A program made the position numbers and the translations under genes. The notes beneath the pieces were generated by a model that saw nothing but the letters and a program-made list of their open reading frames with translations, ran no database searches and was not told the origin of the DNA. Shown in pieces: positions 35,137-43,258 of a stretch of DNA of 64,000 nt. Positions within the stretch are counted from its first letter, which is position 1, and every line of letters begins with the position of its first letter. Source of the stretch: VAZQ01 sp050179645. GTDB taxonomy: Bacteria > Pseudomonadota > Alphaproteobacteria > Rhizobiales > Xanthobacteraceae. The stretch spans positions 13,024 through 77,023 of the forward strand of contig JBFXEX010000007.1 in the NCBI GenBank assembly GCA_050179645.1. Direction: 5' to 3'.

Positions 35137-36876
35137 ATGAAATCCGAAATCCGCGACGGCATGCAGATCGATTGGGACGCTCCGGTTCCGATGGACGACG
35201 GCGTCATCCTGCGTGCCGACGTGTTCCGGCCGGTGACTGCCGACACGTATCCGGTGATCCTGAGCTATGGGCCCTACGCCAAGGGGCTCGCCATGCAGGA
35301 AGGCTACAAGAGCGCCTGGATGCGCATCGTCCAGTCGGCGCCCGAGGTGCTCGAAGGCTCCAGCAACAAGTACCAGAACTGGGAGCTGTTCGATCCCGAG
35401 AAGTGGGTGCCTGAAGGCTATGTGCTGGTGCGGGTGGATTCGCGCGGTGCCGGGCGTTCCCCAGGTTATCTCGAAGTGTGGTCGCCGCGTGAGGCGCAGG
35501 ACATCGCGCAGTGCGTCGACTGGGCTGGCACGCAGCCGTGGTCGAGCGGCAAGGTCGGTCTGCACGGCATCTCGTACTACTCGATGAACCAGTGGCAGGC
35601 GGCGCCGCTCAAGCCGAAGCATCTGGCGGCGCTGTGCATCTGGGAAGGCTCGTCGGACTACTACCGCGAGCTCTGCCGTCACGGCGGCATCCTCTCGGAC
35701 TTCTATTCGAGCTGGTATCCGCGCCAGGTCACCGCCGTGCAGCATGGCGTCGGCGAGCGCGGCTTCAAGAGCGCCGTGACTGGCGAACCGGTCGCCGGCC
35801 CGCCGACGCTTCCGGAGGAAGAACTCAAACGCAATCGCGCCGACTGCGACGGCGATGCGCTGCGCCACCGGCTGATCGACGATTATTACCGCGCGCGGCT
35901 GCCGCGGTTCGAGGACATCGAGACGCCGCTCCTGTCCGCCGCCAATTGGGGCGGCATGGGGCTGCATCCGCGCGGTAATTTCGAGGGATATCTGCGCGCC
36001 GGCTCACAGCAGAAGTGGCTGGAGGTCCACGGCGACACCCACTTCACGCTGTTCTACGCCAAGTACGGCCACGACCTGCAGAAGCAATTCTTCGATCGTT
36101 TCCTCAAGGGCGAGGACAACGGCTGGGAGCGCCGGCCCAAGGTGCTGCTCAATGTCCGCCACCCGGGCGAAAAATTCTTGCCGCGCGCCGAGAGCGAATG
36201 GCCGCTCGCGCGCACCCAATGGACCAGGTTCTATTTGCATCCCGACCGCAGTCTGCGCGCCGAGCCGGCGGCCGCGGACGAGAAGCTCGATTACGCCACC
36301 ACCGGCGACGGCCTGATATTCTCGACGCCGCCGCTCACCGCCGAGATGGAAATCACCGGCCCGGTCGCCGCCAAGCTGTTCATGTCGTCCGACACCACCG
36401 ATGCCGACCTGTTCCTGGTGCTGCGGGTGTTCGACCCGCAGGGCAGGGAGGTGGTGTTCGTCGGGTCGAACGATCCGCGTGTGCCGGTGGGGTTGGGCTG
36501 GCTGCGCGCCTCGCACCGCAAGCTCGATCCGAACGAGACACGGCCGTACCGCCCCTGGCACACCCACGACGAGGAATGGCCGCTTACGCCCGGCCAGCCG
36601 GTCGAACTCGATATCGAAATCTGGCCGACGTCGATCGTGGTGCCACCGGGCTACCGCATCGCGCTCTCGGTGCGCGGCAAGGACTACGAATACGACGGCA
36701 CCGACGCGGCGCTGCCGCATGCGCCCTATCCGATGAAGGGCGTCGGGCCGTTCACCCACACCCATCCGCAGGACCGGCCGCCGGCGATCTTCGGCGGCAC
36801 CAACACGCTGCACTTCGGCCGCGACATGGCGCCCTACGTGCTGCTGCCGGTCATTCCCGCAAAGGCACGATCATGA
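35137..36876 (+). CDS. CocE/NonD family hydrolase
   Basis: A 579-residue alpha/beta hydrolase of the cocaine-esterase / X-Pro dipeptidyl-peptidase family. The N-terminal strand is MDDGVILRADVFRP, the charge-relay-linked RVDSRGAGRSPGY follows, and the nucleophile elbow is GLHGISYYSMNQW. A C-terminal jelly-roll domain (residues about 370-560, EMEITGPVAAKLFMSSDTTDADLF) completes it. The usual GxSYxG ends in Ser rather than Gly here. ATG 35137 starts the domain; no Shine-Dalgarno is visible. It probably cleaves an ester or amide; substrate unknown. Confidence 0.88.
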   Translation: MKSEIRDGMQIDWDAPVPMDDGVILRADVFRPVTADTYPVILSYGPYAKGLAMQEGYKSAWMRIVQSAPEVLEGSSNKYQNWELFDPEKWVPEGYVLVRVDSRGAGRSPGYLEVWSPREAQDIAQCVDWAGTQPWSSGKVGLHGISYYSMNQWQAAPLKPKHLAALCIWEGSSDYYRELCRHGGILSDFYSSWYPRQVTAVQHGVGERGFKSAVTGEPVAGPPTLPEEELKRNRADCDGDALRHRLIDDYYRARLPRFEDIETPLLSAANWGGMGLHPRGNFEGYLRAGSQQKWLEVHGDTHFTLFYAKYGHDLQKQFFDRFLKGEDNGWERRPKVLLNVRHPGEKFLPRAESEWPLARTQWTRFYLHPDRSLRAEPAAADEKLDYATTGDGLIFSTPPLTAEMEITGPVAAKLFMSSDTTDADLFLVLRVFDPQGREVVFVGSNDPRVPVGLGWLRASHRKLDPNETRPYRPWHTHDEEWPLTPGQPVELDIEIWPTSIVVPPGYRIALSVRGKDYEYDGTDAALPHAPYPMKGVGPFTHTHPQDRPPAIFGGTNTLHFGRDMAPYVLLPVIPAKARS

Positions 36877-36930
36877 TTTTCGCCCAACTCTCATCAATTG
36901 GGGCACATGGACGCCTAATCGGCGGTGCGT

Positions 36931-37047
36931 TCCCTCCCCCCTTGCGGGGGAGGGCTAGGGAGGGGGGTGGCCGCACGTTCCGAACTCGCGACTACCCCCC
37001 ACCCCCACCCACCCCCCCCACGGGGGGGGGGGGCGCCCGCCCCCCTT
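36931..37047. repeat. Low-complexity G/C homopolymer region
   Basis: A palindrome-like run CCCTCCCCCCTTGCGGGGGAGGG is followed, near 36994-37047, by runs of C and then 12 consecutive G (37022-37033) and further C runs. It lies between the CocE-like gene and the MocA-type gene and has no coding potential. Confidence 0.8.
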
Positions 37048-37063
37048 TGACGACGATGCATCC

Positions 37064-38074
37064 ATGATCCGCGCCGCCATCATTGGGCTCGGCCGCTGGG
37101 GCCGCTCGCTCGTCAATTCTGTGCAAGGCAAGAGTCACGTCATCCAGTTCACGCACGGCTACACGCGCACGCGTGCCGATGCAGAAGATTTCTGCCGCGA
37201 GAAGAACATCCCGCTCGCTGAGAGTTTCGAGCAAATCCTCGCCGATCCGCAGATCGATGCCGTGGTGCTCGCGACGCCGCACAGGCAGCATGAGATGCAG
37301 GTGCGTCAGGCGGCCGTCGCCGGCAAGCACATCCATGTCGAGAAGCCGATCACGCTCGATTATCCCAGCGCGCAGGCGGTGGTCGCCCTCGCAGAAAAAG
37401 CCGGCGTCGTGCTGGCGGTCGGGTTCTGCCGGCGCTTCCATCCATCGGTCGGCGAGATCCGGCAACGGCTTGCCGACGGCCGGCTCGGCCGGGTGGTGTC
37501 GATGGTGGGGCAGCACACCACCAGCACCGGCCAGTTCATCCCGCCGGAGAACTGGCGCGCCGCGCCCGAGGAGGCGCCGGGCGGCGCACTCACCGCAGTG
37601 GGGGTGCATTCGCTCGATCACATGATCGAGTTCGCCGGCCGCGTGCGCGATGTGCATTGCATCACCGCCCGCACCATTCCGGGCCCGTCCGACGACACCA
37701 CGACGGTGATGCTGACGTTCGAGAGCGGCGCTACGGGCCTGCTGTTCTGCTCGGTCGCGACCGCCACCAATTTCGCTTTCACGCTTTACGGCAGCAAGGG
37801 GCTCGCGGAAATCACCAAGCCCGCGCTGCAGAGCTTCCGCTTCGTGCCGACCTCCGACGTCGCGCCGACCGGACCAATCACGGCGCCGCCGGACCAGACC
37901 GCCGAGTATCCGGCGTTCGACATGCTGCATGCGGAGATGGAGGCGTTCGCGCGCGCGATTGCGAACCGCGCGCCCTATCCGGTACCGATCTCCGACGTGC
38001 TGCACGGCATGGCGGTGTTCGACGCCATCGTCGAATCGGCGCGTACCGGCAAGATCGTGACTGTGGCGTCGTGA
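37064..38074 (+). CDS. Gfo/Idh/MocA family oxidoreductase
   Basis: A 336-residue NAD(P)-dependent dehydrogenase. The Rossmann motif is RAAIIGLGRWGRSLV; the EKP motif HVEKPITLDYP is the family signature, with the catalytic lysine; AVGFCRRFHPSV and GGALTAVGVHSLDHMI follow. Substrates in the family are sugars, inositol or ring compounds. It is followed after 13 bases by an aldo/keto reductase on the same strand, so the two probably form an operon. Substrate unknown. Confidence 0.93.
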   Translation: MIRAAIIGLGRWGRSLVNSVQGKSHVIQFTHGYTRTRADAEDFCREKNIPLAESFEQILADPQIDAVVLATPHRQHEMQVRQAAVAGKHIHVEKPITLDYPSAQAVVALAEKAGVVLAVGFCRRFHPSVGEIRQRLADGRLGRVVSMVGQHTTSTGQFIPPENWRAAPEEAPGGALTAVGVHSLDHMIEFAGRVRDVHCITARTIPGPSDDTTTVMLTFESGATGLLFCSVATATNFAFTLYGSKGLAEITKPALQSFRFVPTSDVAPTGPITAPPDQTAEYPAFDMLHAEMEAFARAIANRAPYPVPISDVLHGMAVFDAIVESARTGKIVTVAS

Positions 38075-38086
38075 GCGGGCCGGGCA

Positions 38087-39034
38087 ATGGAAACCCGCAG
38101 GCTGGGCCATTCCGATCTCGTCGTCTCCGCCGTCGGGCTCGGCGGCAATAATTTCGGCGGCCGTATCGATTTCCCGGCGGCGCGCGCGGTGGTGCACAGG
38201 GCGCTCGATCTTGGCATCAATCTGATCGACACCGCCGATGCCTACGGCAACCGCGGCGGCTCGGAGGAGGCGCTCGGACAAATTCTGGGTGCGCGGCGCA
38301 AGGACGTGGTGCTGGCGACCAAGTTCGGCCTGCAGATGGACGCTGCCGGCCGGCTCAAGGGCGCGTCGCGCGGCTACATCATGCGGGCCGTCGAGGCGAG
38401 CCTGACGCGGCTGCGTACCGACCGCATCGACCTTTATCAGTTGCACCGGCCCGATCCGTATACGCCGATCGAGGAGACGCTGCGTGCGCTCGACGACCTC
38501 GTGCGGCAGGGCAAGGTGCGTACCATCGGCTGCTCGAACCTGGCGGCGCGCGACGTCGTGGCCGCGCAGGAGATCGCGCGAACGCACGGCCTCACGGCCT
38601 TCTGTTCGTGTCAGGACGAATACAGTCTGCTGGAGCGCGGCATCGAGCGTGAGTTGATGCCGGTCATTGACGACAGCGGGCTTGGACTTCTGCCCTACTT
38701 TCCACTCGCCAGCGGGCTGTTGACCGGCAAGTACCGGCGCGGTGCGCCGATGCCGTCCGGCGCGCGCCTTGCGAGGAACGCGGGTCACGCCGCAGACTTC
38801 ATCACCGATCGGAATTGGCGGCTGATCGAGGGGCTGACGACTTTCAGCCAAAATCACGGCCGTTCGTTGATCGAACTTGCGTTCGGCTGGCTCTTGAGCC
38901 ATCCGCAAGTCACCAGCGTGATCGCCGGCGCGACCAGCGCCGAACAGGTCGAGCAGAATGTGGGCGCTGCAAGCTGGCGGCTTTCGGCCGAGATGCTCGC
39001 CGAGGTGGACCGGATCACGCAGGGCGTGAATTGA
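38087..39034 (+). CDS. Aldo/keto reductase
   Basis: A 315-residue AKR. The tetrad is visible as DTADAYG (Asp and Tyr), ATKFG (Lys) and QLHRPD (His). LGHSDLVVSAVGLGGNNFGG at the N terminus and KVRTIGCSNL, FSCQDEYSLLERGIE-like and VIAGATSAEQVEQN (NADP binding) complete the barrel. Close spacing to the MocA-type gene suggests they act on one metabolite, perhaps oxidising and reducing a hydroxy/keto pair. Confidence 0.93.
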   Translation: METRRLGHSDLVVSAVGLGGNNFGGRIDFPAARAVVHRALDLGINLIDTADAYGNRGGSEEALGQILGARRKDVVLATKFGLQMDAAGRLKGASRGYIMRAVEASLTRLRTDRIDLYQLHRPDPYTPIEETLRALDDLVRQGKVRTIGCSNLAARDVVAAQEIARTHGLTAFCSCQDEYSLLERGIERELMPVIDDSGLGLLPYFPLASGLLTGKYRRGAPMPSGARLARNAGHAADFITDRNWRLIEGLTTFSQNHGRSLIELAFGWLLSHPQVTSVIAGATSAEQVEQNVGAASWRLSAEMLAEVDRITQGVN

Positions 39035-39129
39035 GCGCGCCGCGCAGTGCGGCCGTGCGGTACCTGCAAAGCGAAACCGGCAGCGCACTGCAGTGCGCCG
39101 CCGGCTTCAAGAGCACCGCCGCCGACCGG

Positions 39130-39381
39130 TCAGTTTTTCGGCCGGGTGGAGCGCAGATGCGGATCGGCGTTGCGGGTCGACGTGTCGTCAATCGGCTGCC
39201 TGGTCGTTCGCCCCTGCTGCGAGGTCGAGGGCGTGCCGACGTTGCGATTCTGCTGCTGCAGTTGCGGGTCATTGCGCGGCTGCGACGCATCGCCGAACGG
39301 CGGATTGGTCGGCTGCTGCGCCGCCGCCAGCGTGGTACCGGCGAGCAGTGCGATAACGGTCGCAGTAAGGATCGATTTCAC
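39130..39381 (-). CDS. Small exported protein of unknown function
   Basis: An 83-residue polypeptide with a clear signal peptide (MKSILTATVIALLAGTTLAAA, cleavage after AQQ-like). The mature part is Gln/Asn/Pro-rich and looks unstructured. No recognised domain. A purine-rich stretch precedes the ATG. Coding is supported by the signal peptide and codon phase only. Confidence 0.55.
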   Translation of the reverse strand: MKSILTATVIALLAGTTLAAAQQPTNPPFGDASQPRNDPQLQQQNRNVGTPSTSQQGRTTRQPIDDTSTRNADPHLRSTRPKN

Positions 39382-39526
39382 CTTGGGACCTCCTGGGGCA
39401 AAGTCTGGGACAGATCAAGTCCCGATACGGGCGGACGTTCCGGGCGGCAAGACACGTCCGGTTGAACCGACCGTCACGCCGGCATTCTACGCGAAAACAT
39501 TGCTGTACCACCCATCCAATTGGCGC

Positions 39527-39907
39527 TCATCGCGGGGCGGCGGTCGAGCCGGCATTCTTGGTGGCCCGCTGCCACGGCCAGCAGCCCTCGATTTCGGTTT
39601 CGAGGGCGAAACTCAGAAACGTCCGGATCGCCACGATGCCGGCCAGCAGGCCGACGCTCTCGAACGTCAGCGGCGCCGTAATGGTCGAGATAATGTCGGC
39701 GCCGACCAGCAGCTCCAGACCCAGAAGGATGCTGCGTCCGAGATTGGACCGGCACTGATCGTATGCCGTGCGCCAGTTCCCGGTGCGGCCGCCGTCGCGG
39801 ACAAACAATACGCCGGCGAGCAACGCGCCGCCGATGATGATGGCGACTCCGACCAGTTCGAGCACCTTGGCGAGCTGGTCGGCGATCGCATGGGCCTCGG
39901 TCAACAT
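39527..39907 (-). CDS. DUF1622 family membrane protein
   Basis: A 126-residue protein with about three hydrophobic helices: VLELVGVAIIIGGALLAGVLFV, RSILLGLELLVGADIISTIT and SVGLLAGIVAIRTFLSFALETEIEG. The layout matches small integral DUF1622 proteins. Function unknown. It ends before a minus-strand exported gene and lies about 108 bases from tRNA-Met. Confidence 0.85.
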   Translation of the reverse strand: MLTEAHAIADQLAKVLELVGVAIIIGGALLAGVLFVRDGGRTGNWRTAYDQCRSNLGRSILLGLELLVGADIISTITAPLTFESVGLLAGIVAIRTFLSFALETEIEGCWPWQRATKNAGSTAAPR

Positions 39908-40015
39908 CCCGCCCTCCCGGTTCCGCCGACCGGGCTGGATGCCGTCGGAAGGCTGAAATCCTAGCCCGAGGGCCCGCTGAGGGGAGCCTCTGTGCCGGTG
40001 AAGTCTGTTGAAAGC

Positions 40016-40092
40016 TGGTAGCGGGGGCCGGAATCGAACCGGCGACCTACGGATTATGATTCCGCCGCTCTAACCATCTGAGCTACCCCGCC
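40016..40092 (-). tRNA. tRNA-Met (CAT), elongator type
   Basis: On the minus strand the 77-base sequence begins GGCGGGGTAGCTCAGATGGT and ends in an encoded CCA. The acceptor stem pairs (one G-U), the anticodon stem GCGGA/TCCGT encloses loop ATCATAA giving anticodon CAT, and TTCGATT fits the T loop. CGGAATCATAATCCG is the arm found in alphaproteobacterial elongator tRNA-Met. The modified tRNA-Ile (CAT) is a less likely alternative. Confidence 0.92.
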
Positions 40093-40214
40093 AAACTGGA
40101 AAATTTCGATGACCTGCGACGCACCGCGTTCGGCCGGCAGGACATATGCCAAGACCGGCGGGACGGCAAGCGCCCCGTCGTCAACGGGCTGTTAACCATC
40201 GCAAGCGCCGAGCC

Positions 40215-40243
40215 TTGACTCGGTGTTCGCCATTTGTTCCTAT
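40215..40243 (+). promoter_or_regulatory. Sigma-70-like promoter of the candidate small RNA
   Basis: TTGACT at 40215-40220 and TCCTAT at 40238-40243 are separated by exactly 17 bases. Predicted transcription start is near 40250. Confidence 0.55.
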
Positions 40244-40249
40244 GGCGCA

Positions 40250-40470
40250 TCGAGATTGGTTGCTGCGCCGCCAGAACCCAAAGATCTCTGCAGTGCGGCA
40301 AGGTGCCCAGATTAACGAAACCGCAAAGAGGTGTAGCTTCGAGAATACCTGAGAACAGTGGCGATAGCTGACGCTCAGGCATAGGGCGGTCGCTTAATCC
40401 CCCCGACATCCCCCCAAGCGATCGTCTTTGAGAGCCCCGCTTTCCCCGAGCGGGGCTCTTCGTTTTTCGC
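40250..40470 (+). ncRNA. Candidate small RNA with cytosine-rich loop
   Basis: A roughly 215-base transcript is predicted between the 40215 promoter and the terminator at 40431. Foldable elements: TTGCTGCGC (40260-40268) with GTGCGGCAA (40293-40301); CCTGAG (40348-40353) with CTCAGG (40374-40379); and CGGTCGCTT (40387-40395) with AAGCGATCG (40416-40424), whose 20-base loop carries two C6 runs. C-rich loops in Rhizobiales sRNAs often contact ribosome-binding sites. No good ORF is present. A 6S-type RNA cannot be excluded. Confidence 0.5.
40431..40467 (+). terminator. Intrinsic terminator of the candidate small RNA
   Basis: AGAGCCCCGCT (40431-40441) pairs with AGCGGGGCTCT (40449-40459) around a seven-base loop, followed by TCGTTTTT. 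A strong rho-independent terminator on the plus strand. Confidence 0.75.
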
Positions 40471-40479
40471 TCGCCGAGG

Positions 40480-40666
40480 GTCATTCCGGGGCGCGCCGAA
40501 GGCGCGAGCCCGGAATCCATGCTTTCGATGTTTCCATACTCAGACTGTTCCGGAATGACGGCGCAGACAGCAGTCGGCGCGCCTGGCCGTCGTTGCGGGG
40601 AATGCAAGCGACGAAGCAGTCCAACTGTCGCAAGAAAGTGGATTGCTTCGCTTCGCTCGCAATGAT
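40480..40666. repeat. Two palindromic repeat elements
   Basis: One element, 40480-40519, has GGTCATTCCGGGGCGCGCC facing GGCGCGAGCCCGGAATCCA. The second, about 40590-40666, resembles the CGTTGC...GCAATG element seen at 23244-23314 (ATTGCTTCGCTTCGCTCGCAATGA). Confidence 0.7.
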
Positions 40667-40736
40667 GCAGGGCTCGCTCGCAATGAGCAGAGGCCGCGTC
40701 AACTTCAAATCATCACGTGATCGAATCAATCAAGAT

Positions 40737-40913
40737 TCAATCGTCCTGTCTTACGAAGAAGCGTTCCCGCTCCTGCGAGTCGCTCACGCCCAGGTCGTCG
40801 AGCACCTTCTTCAACGCGCCGTCGCCATCGGCAAATTTCAGCGTCGCAACGACGACCGCCTTGCGGCCGTCGATTCGATACACGCGCCAAACCGGGGTGA
40901 ATTGCTTGCCCAT
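40737..40913 (-). CDS. Small conserved-looking protein, 58 residues
   Basis: The frame reads ATG at 40913 to TGA at 40737-40739, starting MGKQFTPVWRVYRIDGRKAV and ending ERERFFVRQDD. It is charged and soluble-looking with no recognised domain. AAGG lies seven bases before the ATG on that strand. Codon use (GC third positions) looks coding, and the predicted product lacks low-complexity sequence. It may be a real small gene; homologue searches would be needed. Confidence 0.5.
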   Translation of the reverse strand: MGKQFTPVWRVYRIDGRKAVVVATLKFADGDGALKKVLDDLGVSDSQERERFFVRQDD

Positions 40914-41316
40914 CGAAAGACCTTGGAAGGGAAGCCCCGGCTACGATGAACGTGCCGGGGCTTTTGTTCTTGGTCGCGCAAACCGTCGGAGGGGGCAGGG
41001 GGATCGAGAATGCGCGACGACTGATGCGTAGCTAGGCGATGCCGCAGCGGTTTCCAAATTAAAGTCTTGTCATTGACCAATCCGCTCGCGGAGTGGATTT
41101 GACATTCGCTACGCCCAGCCGCAGGTCGCGCAAAGCGAATGCCAGATCCAAACTCCACTAGAATCATGGATTTGCTGGCGGTCCTTGATTGCAGCTTTCG
41201 CAAAGGTAGCGCTGAAACGGGACGCGAATGTTGGCATTGGACCGCTGGCTGCGGCCGTGCGACGCAGCCGGGCCGGCGCCGTCGTCCGACGTGTAAGGCC
41301 TGCCCGACCGCCAATG
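40914..41316. other. Non-coding interval with a terminator-like hairpin
   Basis: No convincing gene. AAGCCCCGGC (40932-40941) pairs with GCCGGGGCTT (40954-40963) and is followed by TTTT on the plus strand, although no plus-strand gene precedes it. Long frames here look like antisense artefacts. Confidence 0.45.
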
Positions 41317-41988
41317 TCAGGCGATGCGGCGAGCCGGTGTGGCTTCCACATCCGCGCGGGCGAACCGGATCAGCGAGAAATGCCCGAGCGGCGGCATTGC
41401 GCGCCGCTCGACGAGACCGACGCCGCCGTGACGCTCGGCCCATTGTGCGAGGCGCTGCCAGCGGAATTCCGGCCGCCAGCCCAGCCGGCGCGCCACCGGT
41501 GCAAAGCCCTGCTCGAACAGGCGGCGCGGACCGGCCTCGGCGCCGAGATGGTTGACCAGGATGATCTCGCCGCCGGGCCTGGTGACGCGCACGAATTCGT
41601 CGAGCGTCGCTTCCGGGTCCGGCACCGTCGTGATGACATACTGCGCCACAACCACGTCGAAGCTGGCATCCGGGAAGCCGAGATGCTGCGCGTCCATCAC
41701 CGCCAGCGCCTCGACATGGCCGAGCTTGTGCTGGGCGACGCGCTCGTACGCCTTGCGCAGCATCGGCTCGGAATAGTCCACGCCGACGATGCGGTTGGTG
41801 GGCTTATAGTCGGTAAGCGAGATGCCGGTGCCGATGCCGACATCGAGAATGCGGCCGCCGATCTGCTCGGCGGCTTCGATCGACGCCTTGCGTCCCGCAT
41901 CGAACACGGCGCCGAAGACGAAATCATAGATCGGTGCCCAGCGCGCATACGCCTTGGCAACCGTGCCGATGTCGATTTCGTTTGCCAT
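41317..41988 (-). CDS. pmtA: Class I SAM-dependent methyltransferase, PmtA-like phosphatidylethanolamine N-methyltransferase
   Basis: A 223-residue methyltransferase. Motif I is ILDVGIGTGISLTDYK, motif II-like VGVDYSEPMLRKAYERV, then MDAQHLGFPDASFDVV and EATLDEFVRVTRPGGEIILVNH. VAKAYARWAPIYDFVFGAVFDAGRKASIEA at the N terminus and RRAMPPLGHFSLIRF at the C terminus match the rhizobial/Rhodobacter-type PmtA group, which methylates phosphatidylethanolamine towards phosphatidylcholine. The family call is from remembered sequence pattern, so ubiquinone-type methylation remains possible. It follows mnmA after 82 bases. Confidence 0.72.
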   Translation of the reverse strand: MANEIDIGTVAKAYARWAPIYDFVFGAVFDAGRKASIEAAEQIGGRILDVGIGTGISLTDYKPTNRIVGVDYSEPMLRKAYERVAQHKLGHVEALAVMDAQHLGFPDASFDVVVAQYVITTVPDPEATLDEFVRVTRPGGEIILVNHLGAEAGPRRLFEQGFAPVARRLGWRPEFRWQRLAQWAERHGGVGLVERRAMPPLGHFSLIRFARADVEATPARRIA

Positions 41989-42021
41989 GTTCGCTCGTCA
42001 AACCTCGCACACGCTCACTTG

Positions 42022-42044
42022 AAAGGCCGGCAATGCCGGCCTTT
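42022..42044 (-). terminator. Hairpin downstream of mnmA
   Basis: AAAGGCCGGC and GCCGGCCTTT form a 10-bp stem with a three-base loop. On the minus strand it follows mnmA and ends in TTT, a weak rho-independent terminator candidate. Confidence 0.4.
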
Positions 42045-42070
42045 GTTCGCTCATCAATGGGGTTGTCGGG

Positions 42071-43258
42071 TCATCCGTTCGACGCCGCAAGCGCGGCTGC
42101 CCCGATATCGCCGCGCACGGCGGCCGCACCCGCGCTCTGAATAAAACCGCCGCCCAGCACGCGGGCCTGACCCTGCGGTGCGTCGTAGAACACGCAGGCC
42201 TGTCCCGGCGAAACGCCATCCTCGCCGCCGATCAGTTCGACCTCGATTTGGCCGTCGCTCTGCGACAGCCAGGCGGACTGCGGCGGCCGCGTCGAGCGAA
42301 CCTTGACGAAGACTTCGCGCCGTTCGTCGGCGAGCGCGTGTTCGAGCGTGCCGTCGCCCAGCCAGTTCACGTCGCGCAGTGTCATACGGAAGGTCCGCAG
42401 CATTTCTCTCGGACCGACCACCACACGCCGCGATGCCGCCTCCAGCCGCACCACGTAGAGGGGATGACCGGCCGCAATGCCGAGGCCGCGACGCTGGCCG
42501 ACGGTGAAATGAATGATGCCGTGATGACGCCCCAGCACCGTGCCGGAGACATCGACAATGTCGCCAGGCTCGGCGGCGCCGGGCTTGAGGCGCTCAATCA
42601 CCTCGGTGTACTTGCCGGAGGGGACGAAGCAGATGTCCTGGCTGTCCTGCTTGTCGGCGACCGGCAGGCCGAAGCGACGTGCGAGTTCGCGCGTCTCGGG
42701 CTTGCTGCGTTCCCCCAGGGGGAAGCGCAGGAAATCGAGCTGTTCGCGCGTGGTGGCGAACAGGAAATAGCTCTGGTCGCGCTCTTCTTCGCGCGCCCGA
42801 TAGAGCGCGCGTCCGCCGCCTGGCAATTCGCGGGAGGCGACGTAGTGACCGGTGGCCAGGACCTTGGCGCCGAGGTCGCGTGCGGTGACGAGCAGGTCGC
42901 GAAATTTGATCGACATGTTGCAGTCGACGCAGGGCACAGGCGTTTCGCCCGCCACATAGCTCTCGGCGAAGCGGTCGATCACCATTTCCTTGAAGCGGCT
43001 CTCATAGTCGAGCACGTAATGCGGGATGCCGATGCGTTCGGCGACCGTGCGGGCGTCGTGGATGTCCCGGCCGGCGCAGCAGGCGCCCTTGCGATGGGTC
43101 GCGGCACCGTGATCGTAGAGTTGCAGGGTGATACCGACCACGTCATAGCCCTCGGCCTTCAGCAGCGCGGCCGTGACCGACGAGTCGACGCCCCCCGACA
43201 TCGCAACGACGACGCGGGTAGCCGACGGCAAGCCTTCGACATCAAGTGAATTGCGCAT
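42071..43258 (-). CDS. mnmA: tRNA-specific 2-thiouridylase MnmA
   Basis: A 395-residue enzyme that thiolates U34 of tRNA-Glu, -Gln and -Lys using ATP and sulfur from a relay. The PP-loop is VVAMSGGVDSSVTAALL, followed by GITLQLYDHG; the catalytic cysteines lie in VPCVDCN and DICFVPSGKY; the C-terminal barrel (VGQRRGLGIAAGHPLYVV, FYDAPQGQARVLGGG) is intact. ATG 43258 is preferred because the family domain starts soon after; the frame stays open upstream for about 108 codons without family similarity. It is followed by the methyltransferase. Confidence 0.96.
   Translation of the reverse strand: MRNSLDVEGLPSATRVVVAMSGGVDSSVTAALLKAEGYDVVGITLQLYDHGAATHRKGACCAGRDIHDARTVAERIGIPHYVLDYESRFKEMVIDRFAESYVAGETPVPCVDCNMSIKFRDLLVTARDLGAKVLATGHYVASRELPGGGRALYRAREEERDQSYFLFATTREQLDFLRFPLGERSKPETRELARRFGLPVADKQDSQDICFVPSGKYTEVIERLKPGAAEPGDIVDVSGTVLGRHHGIIHFTVGQRRGLGIAAGHPLYVVRLEAASRRVVVGPREMLRTFRMTLRDVNWLGDGTLEHALADERREVFVKVRSTRPPQSAWLSQSDGQIEVELIGGEDGVSPGQACVFYDAPQGQARVLGGGFIQSAGAAAVRGDIGAAALAASNG

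Noticed and set aside
36931..37047. Origin of replication or switch region
   Set aside because: No DnaA boxes, parS sites or replication genes are nearby; only homopolymer runs are visible.
40016..40092. tRNA-Met as an integrative-element attachment site
   Set aside because: No integrase, duplicated tRNA end or mobile gene was found nearby.
40250..40470. tmRNA or RNase P RNA
   Set aside because: The length is about 215 bases and the universal motifs of both RNAs are missing; a 6S-type identity remains open.
40838..41443. 201-codon minus-strand frame next to the small ORF
   Set aside because: It overlaps the small ORF in another frame and the methyltransferase gene, and shows no recognised domain.
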